From Rossellomorea marisflavi (GTDB lineage Bacteria; Bacillota; Bacilli; Bacillales; Bacillaceae_B): DNA of 64,000 nucleotides. The notes under the pieces are model-generated. The model saw only the letters and a program-made list of their open reading frames with translations. It ran no database searches and was not told the origin of the DNA. Position numbers and translations under genes: made by a program. The stretch spans positions 2,506,501-2,570,500 of the forward strand of contig CP033051.1 of assembly GCA_003667865.1 (NCBI GenBank), written 5' to 3'. This document shows, one piece after another, positions 62,572 through 64,000 of this stretch (the first letter of the stretch is position 1; every line of letters starts with the position of its first letter).

Positions 62572-62755
62572 GTGAACAACTCCTACATATGTATTCTAGA
62601 AGGCTTGTCTAAAAATCTACAAACCATACTATAACACAATTTACCTTTTAACAAAAACATTTTAATAATAAATATTCCCAAAAATGGGCAAATGCTCACC
62701 CATCCTTACACATCATACATAAGATATAACGAATAGAGAAAAGGAGGTATTTAAC

Positions 62756-62842
62756 ATGAGTGCAGGATACAGTGGTGGATTTGCTTTAATCGTTGTGCTG
62801 TTCATTCTTCTTATTATCGTAGGTGCAGCTTACGTTTGCTAA
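62756..62842 (+). CDS. YjcZ-family sporulation mini-protein 1, 28 aa
   Basis: MSAGYSGGFALIVVLFILL... ending VGAAYVC: a glycine/tyrosine head and one membrane helix, the YjcZ/YhzE-type pattern of small spore-associated proteins. Ribosome binding site AAAAGGAGGTATTTAAC. First of three similar genes in a row. Confidence 0.85.
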   Translation: MSAGYSGGFALIVVLFILLIIVGAAYVC

Positions 62843-62936
62843 TGACAAAGAATTTATAAAAAATAAGACAAATGCCTAAACGAATGGCAAAGTACTTGAA
62901 TAGTATAAATTAACGCTTCAAAAGGAGGTGGGAATT

Positions 62937-63020
62937 ATGGGTCACGCATACGGCGGAGGTTTCGCGTTAATCGTTGTATTGTTCATCTTGTTAATCATTG
63001 TTGGTGCAGCTTGGCTATAA
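62937..63020 (+). CDS. YjcZ-family sporulation mini-protein 2, 27 aa
   Basis: MGHAYGGGFALIVVLFILL... ending VGAAWL. Almost the same helix as its neighbours, with a different head (GHAYGG). Ribosome binding site AAAAGGAGGTGGGAATT. It uses C-ending and G-ending codons more than copies 1 and 3. Confidence 0.85.
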   Translation: MGHAYGGGFALIVVLFILLIIVGAAWL

Positions 63021-63120
63021 TTTGAACTCACCTGAGATCAAATAGCTAGTAAAGTAAGGTGGGGGGGATAAAATTTCCTCCCCTTCATGGAAATATAATC
63101 AATAAAAGGAGGCACATTAC

Positions 63121-63204
63121 ATGTCTTACGGTTATAACGGTGGATTTGCGTTGATTGTAGTGTTATTCATTCTTTTAATTATCATAGGTGCATCTTACCT
63201 ATAA
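63121..63204 (+). CDS. YjcZ-family sporulation mini-protein 3, 27 aa
   Basis: MSYGYNGGFALIVVLFILL... ending IGASYL. Ribosome binding site AAAAGGAGGCACATTAC. A terminator follows it directly and closes the array. Confidence 0.85.
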   Translation: MSYGYNGGFALIVVLFILLIIIGASYL

Positions 63205-63208
63205 AATA

Positions 63209-63246
63209 TAAAGCAAAAAGGAGGCCAGTGGTCTCCTTTTTGCTTT
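63209..63246 (+). terminator. terminator of the YjcZ array
   Basis: AAAGCAAAAAGGAG / CTCCTTTTTGCTTT, a 14-bp stem. It touches the last codon of the convergent minus-strand small gene. Confidence 0.9.
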
Positions 63247-63424
63247 ATGTATAGAGAATTTCAATATAAGACGATACGAGTAAAATCGTGATTAATATAT
63301 TGATAGTACGAAAGACCTTTGGTTGTCTCTCTTCTGGGATTTCTTTTTGTACACAAAGGGTATTCGTCATTGTATTAATGAAAAATAGAATACATACTGA
63401 AAAGATTAAGAAAATGGAGATCAT
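63245..63424 (-). CDS. small two-helix membrane protein, 59 aa
   Basis: ATG at 63424 follows GCAGGGAGGGGTTA, an excellent ribosome binding site. The product has one hydrophobic helix at each end (ISIFLIFSVCILFFINTMT; VFRTINILITILLVSSYIEILY) with a short charged centre (VQKEIPEERQPK). No family recognised; probably a membrane mini-protein. Lies between the YjcZ array and the DUF3267-like gene, downstream of the latter on the same strand. Confidence 0.65.
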   Translation of the reverse strand: MISIFLIFSVCILFFINTMTNTLCVQKEIPEERQPKVFRTINILITILLVSSYIEILYT

Positions 63425-63537
63425 ATTAACCCCTCCCTGCTATCTCCCTATAGTATACAATACCAAAAATTTGAGGGAAATGGTAGGGAAAGGGTTGGTA
63501 AAACGATTGGAAAGTGTTAATATGTTCCAACCCAATC

Positions 63538-64000
63538 TTATTGAGTAATAAGAATTTCATATCCCTCATCATTTTCTTCAATCATGGCATGTCTAGGCGA
63601 AGTTAGTAAATACTTCGTATATATAAAGTCTGTAGCACAAATTCCGGAATGATAAGCTAAAAGGATGGTAAAGTAATGAGCATAGTGCGGAAAATATGCA
63701 CAACCTAATAATAATAATGAATTTATGACGACAAATGGGAAAATCAATGCTGTAATAAATCGATATTTGGGTATCGGTATGTGAACACAAATTGAAAAAA
63801 GTGGGATAAACCCTAGCCTTCTTCTCCATGTATACTTTACATGTTTCAAATAACTTAATATTGGTAGGAAATGAAACAGTTTATGCAAAGGATATAAACT
63901 GACGATCCCGATGATAAATAAAATAAAATGATTGTCATAAAGATTTTGTGAGAATAATAGGTTTACAGGTACATAAATGACAGAGAATACAATCATCATA
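63538..64000 (-). CDS. DUF3267-like membrane protein, truncated by the window edge
   Basis: At least 153 residues, with the N-terminus beyond the right edge. About four membrane helices are visible (IVFSVIYVPVNLLF, HFILFIIGIVSLYPLHKLFHFLPI, ITALIFPFVVINSLLLLGCAYF, YFTILLAYHSGICATDFIYT). The HxxxH in LYPLHKLFHFL resembles the HExxH-like site of DUF3267 putative zinc peptidases. Function unknown. In B. subtilis a similar gene follows prsA. The call is tentative. Confidence 0.6.
   Translation of the reverse strand, partial: MMIVFSVIYVPVNLLFSQNLYDNHFILFIIGIVSLYPLHKLFHFLPILSYLKHVKYTWRRRLGFIPLFSICVHIPIPKYRFITALIFPFVVINSLLLLGCAYFPHYAHYFTILLAYHSGICATDFIYTKYLLTSPRHAMIEENDEGYEILITQ

Noticed and set aside
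63288-63548. 86-residue plus-strand ORF
   Set aside because: The opposite strand has a far better candidate (59-residue membrane protein with GGGAGGGG), and this frame has no ribosome binding site.

Overview
The window is chromosomal DNA from an AT-rich, spore-forming Bacillaceae member (Bacillus in the broad sense). Evidence: spore photoproduct lyase, an alpha/beta-type small acid-soluble spore protein (SASP), YhaL, three YjcZ-type mini-proteins, two sporulation-kinase-like histidine kinases, AGGAGG-type ribosome binding sites and many TTG/GTG starts. Much of the gene order follows the Bacillus subtilis yhe-yha segment: bmrB-like leader, bmrC, bmrD, yheG-like gene, SASP gene, yheE, YheC/YheD-type ATP-grasp genes, yheB, yheA, yhaX, hemZ, yhaR, yhzD, yhaQ, yhaP, yhaO, yhaN, yhaM, yhaL, prsA. 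Extra blocks are interspersed. I see no rRNA, functional tRNA, CRISPR array, insertion sequence or prophage gene.

Layout. 1-7.2 kb: end of splB, a GC-rich repeat, a GNAT acetyltransferase, a photolyase gene broken by a frameshift in an A8 run, a cupin, a universal stress protein, a P-loop kinase-like protein and an MFS exporter. 7.3-8.8 kb: an ECF sigma operon (SigY-like) behind its own TGAAC-N16-CGTC promoter. 9.1-13.4 kb: the BmrCD heterodimeric drug exporter behind a leader with two mini-ORFs and two terminator hairpins. 13.5-17.7 kb: lipoprotein, erythromycin-esterase family protein, DUF2935 protein, YheG-like oxidoreductase. 17.8-20.2 kb: cystine ABC importer tcyABC. 20.7-26.2 kb: fumC, SASP gene, msmX, a PucR/YxkF-like regulator, yvbH. 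26.4-34.2 kb: yheE, a ferritin-like protein, four overlapping ATP-grasp genes with a sporulation-type promoter, yheB and yheA. 34.4-40 kb: yhaX, hemZ, a GNAT protein and a membrane histidine kinase. 40-50.4 kb: mostly accessory metabolism (PhzF, lipoprotein, Nudix, HtrA-like protease, SDR, PLA2-like mini-protein, acyl-CoA ligase) with yhaR and yhzD. 50.6-64 kb: yhaQP, yhaO-yhaN, yhaM, yhaL, a PAS kinase, peptidase S51, prsA, three YjcZ genes and the start of a DUF3267-like gene.

The most unusual signals are non-coding. (1) Three intergenic elements (20.2, 39.9 and 49.9 kb) each have two forward and two reversed copies of a CGGACATTT-TTCCG-type unit at identical spacing (51, 77 and 51 bp; 179 bp overall), although the spacers differ. 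(2) The 5' leader of the SASP gene contains a perfect 63-nt four-way-junction (tRNA-like cloverleaf) sequence behind a sigma-G-type promoter. (3) The bmrCD leader appears to have two attenuation stages. (4) GC-rich repeats at 0.8 and 35.7 kb share a hairpin whose stem differs by two compensatory pairs while the loop is kept.

Functionally the window combines spore formation, spore protection and germination-phase repair, envelope and drug defence, sulfur amino acid uptake, fatty acid activation, haem synthesis and nucleic acid processing. All family and function calls come from reading motifs and recalling family features. No database search was run.
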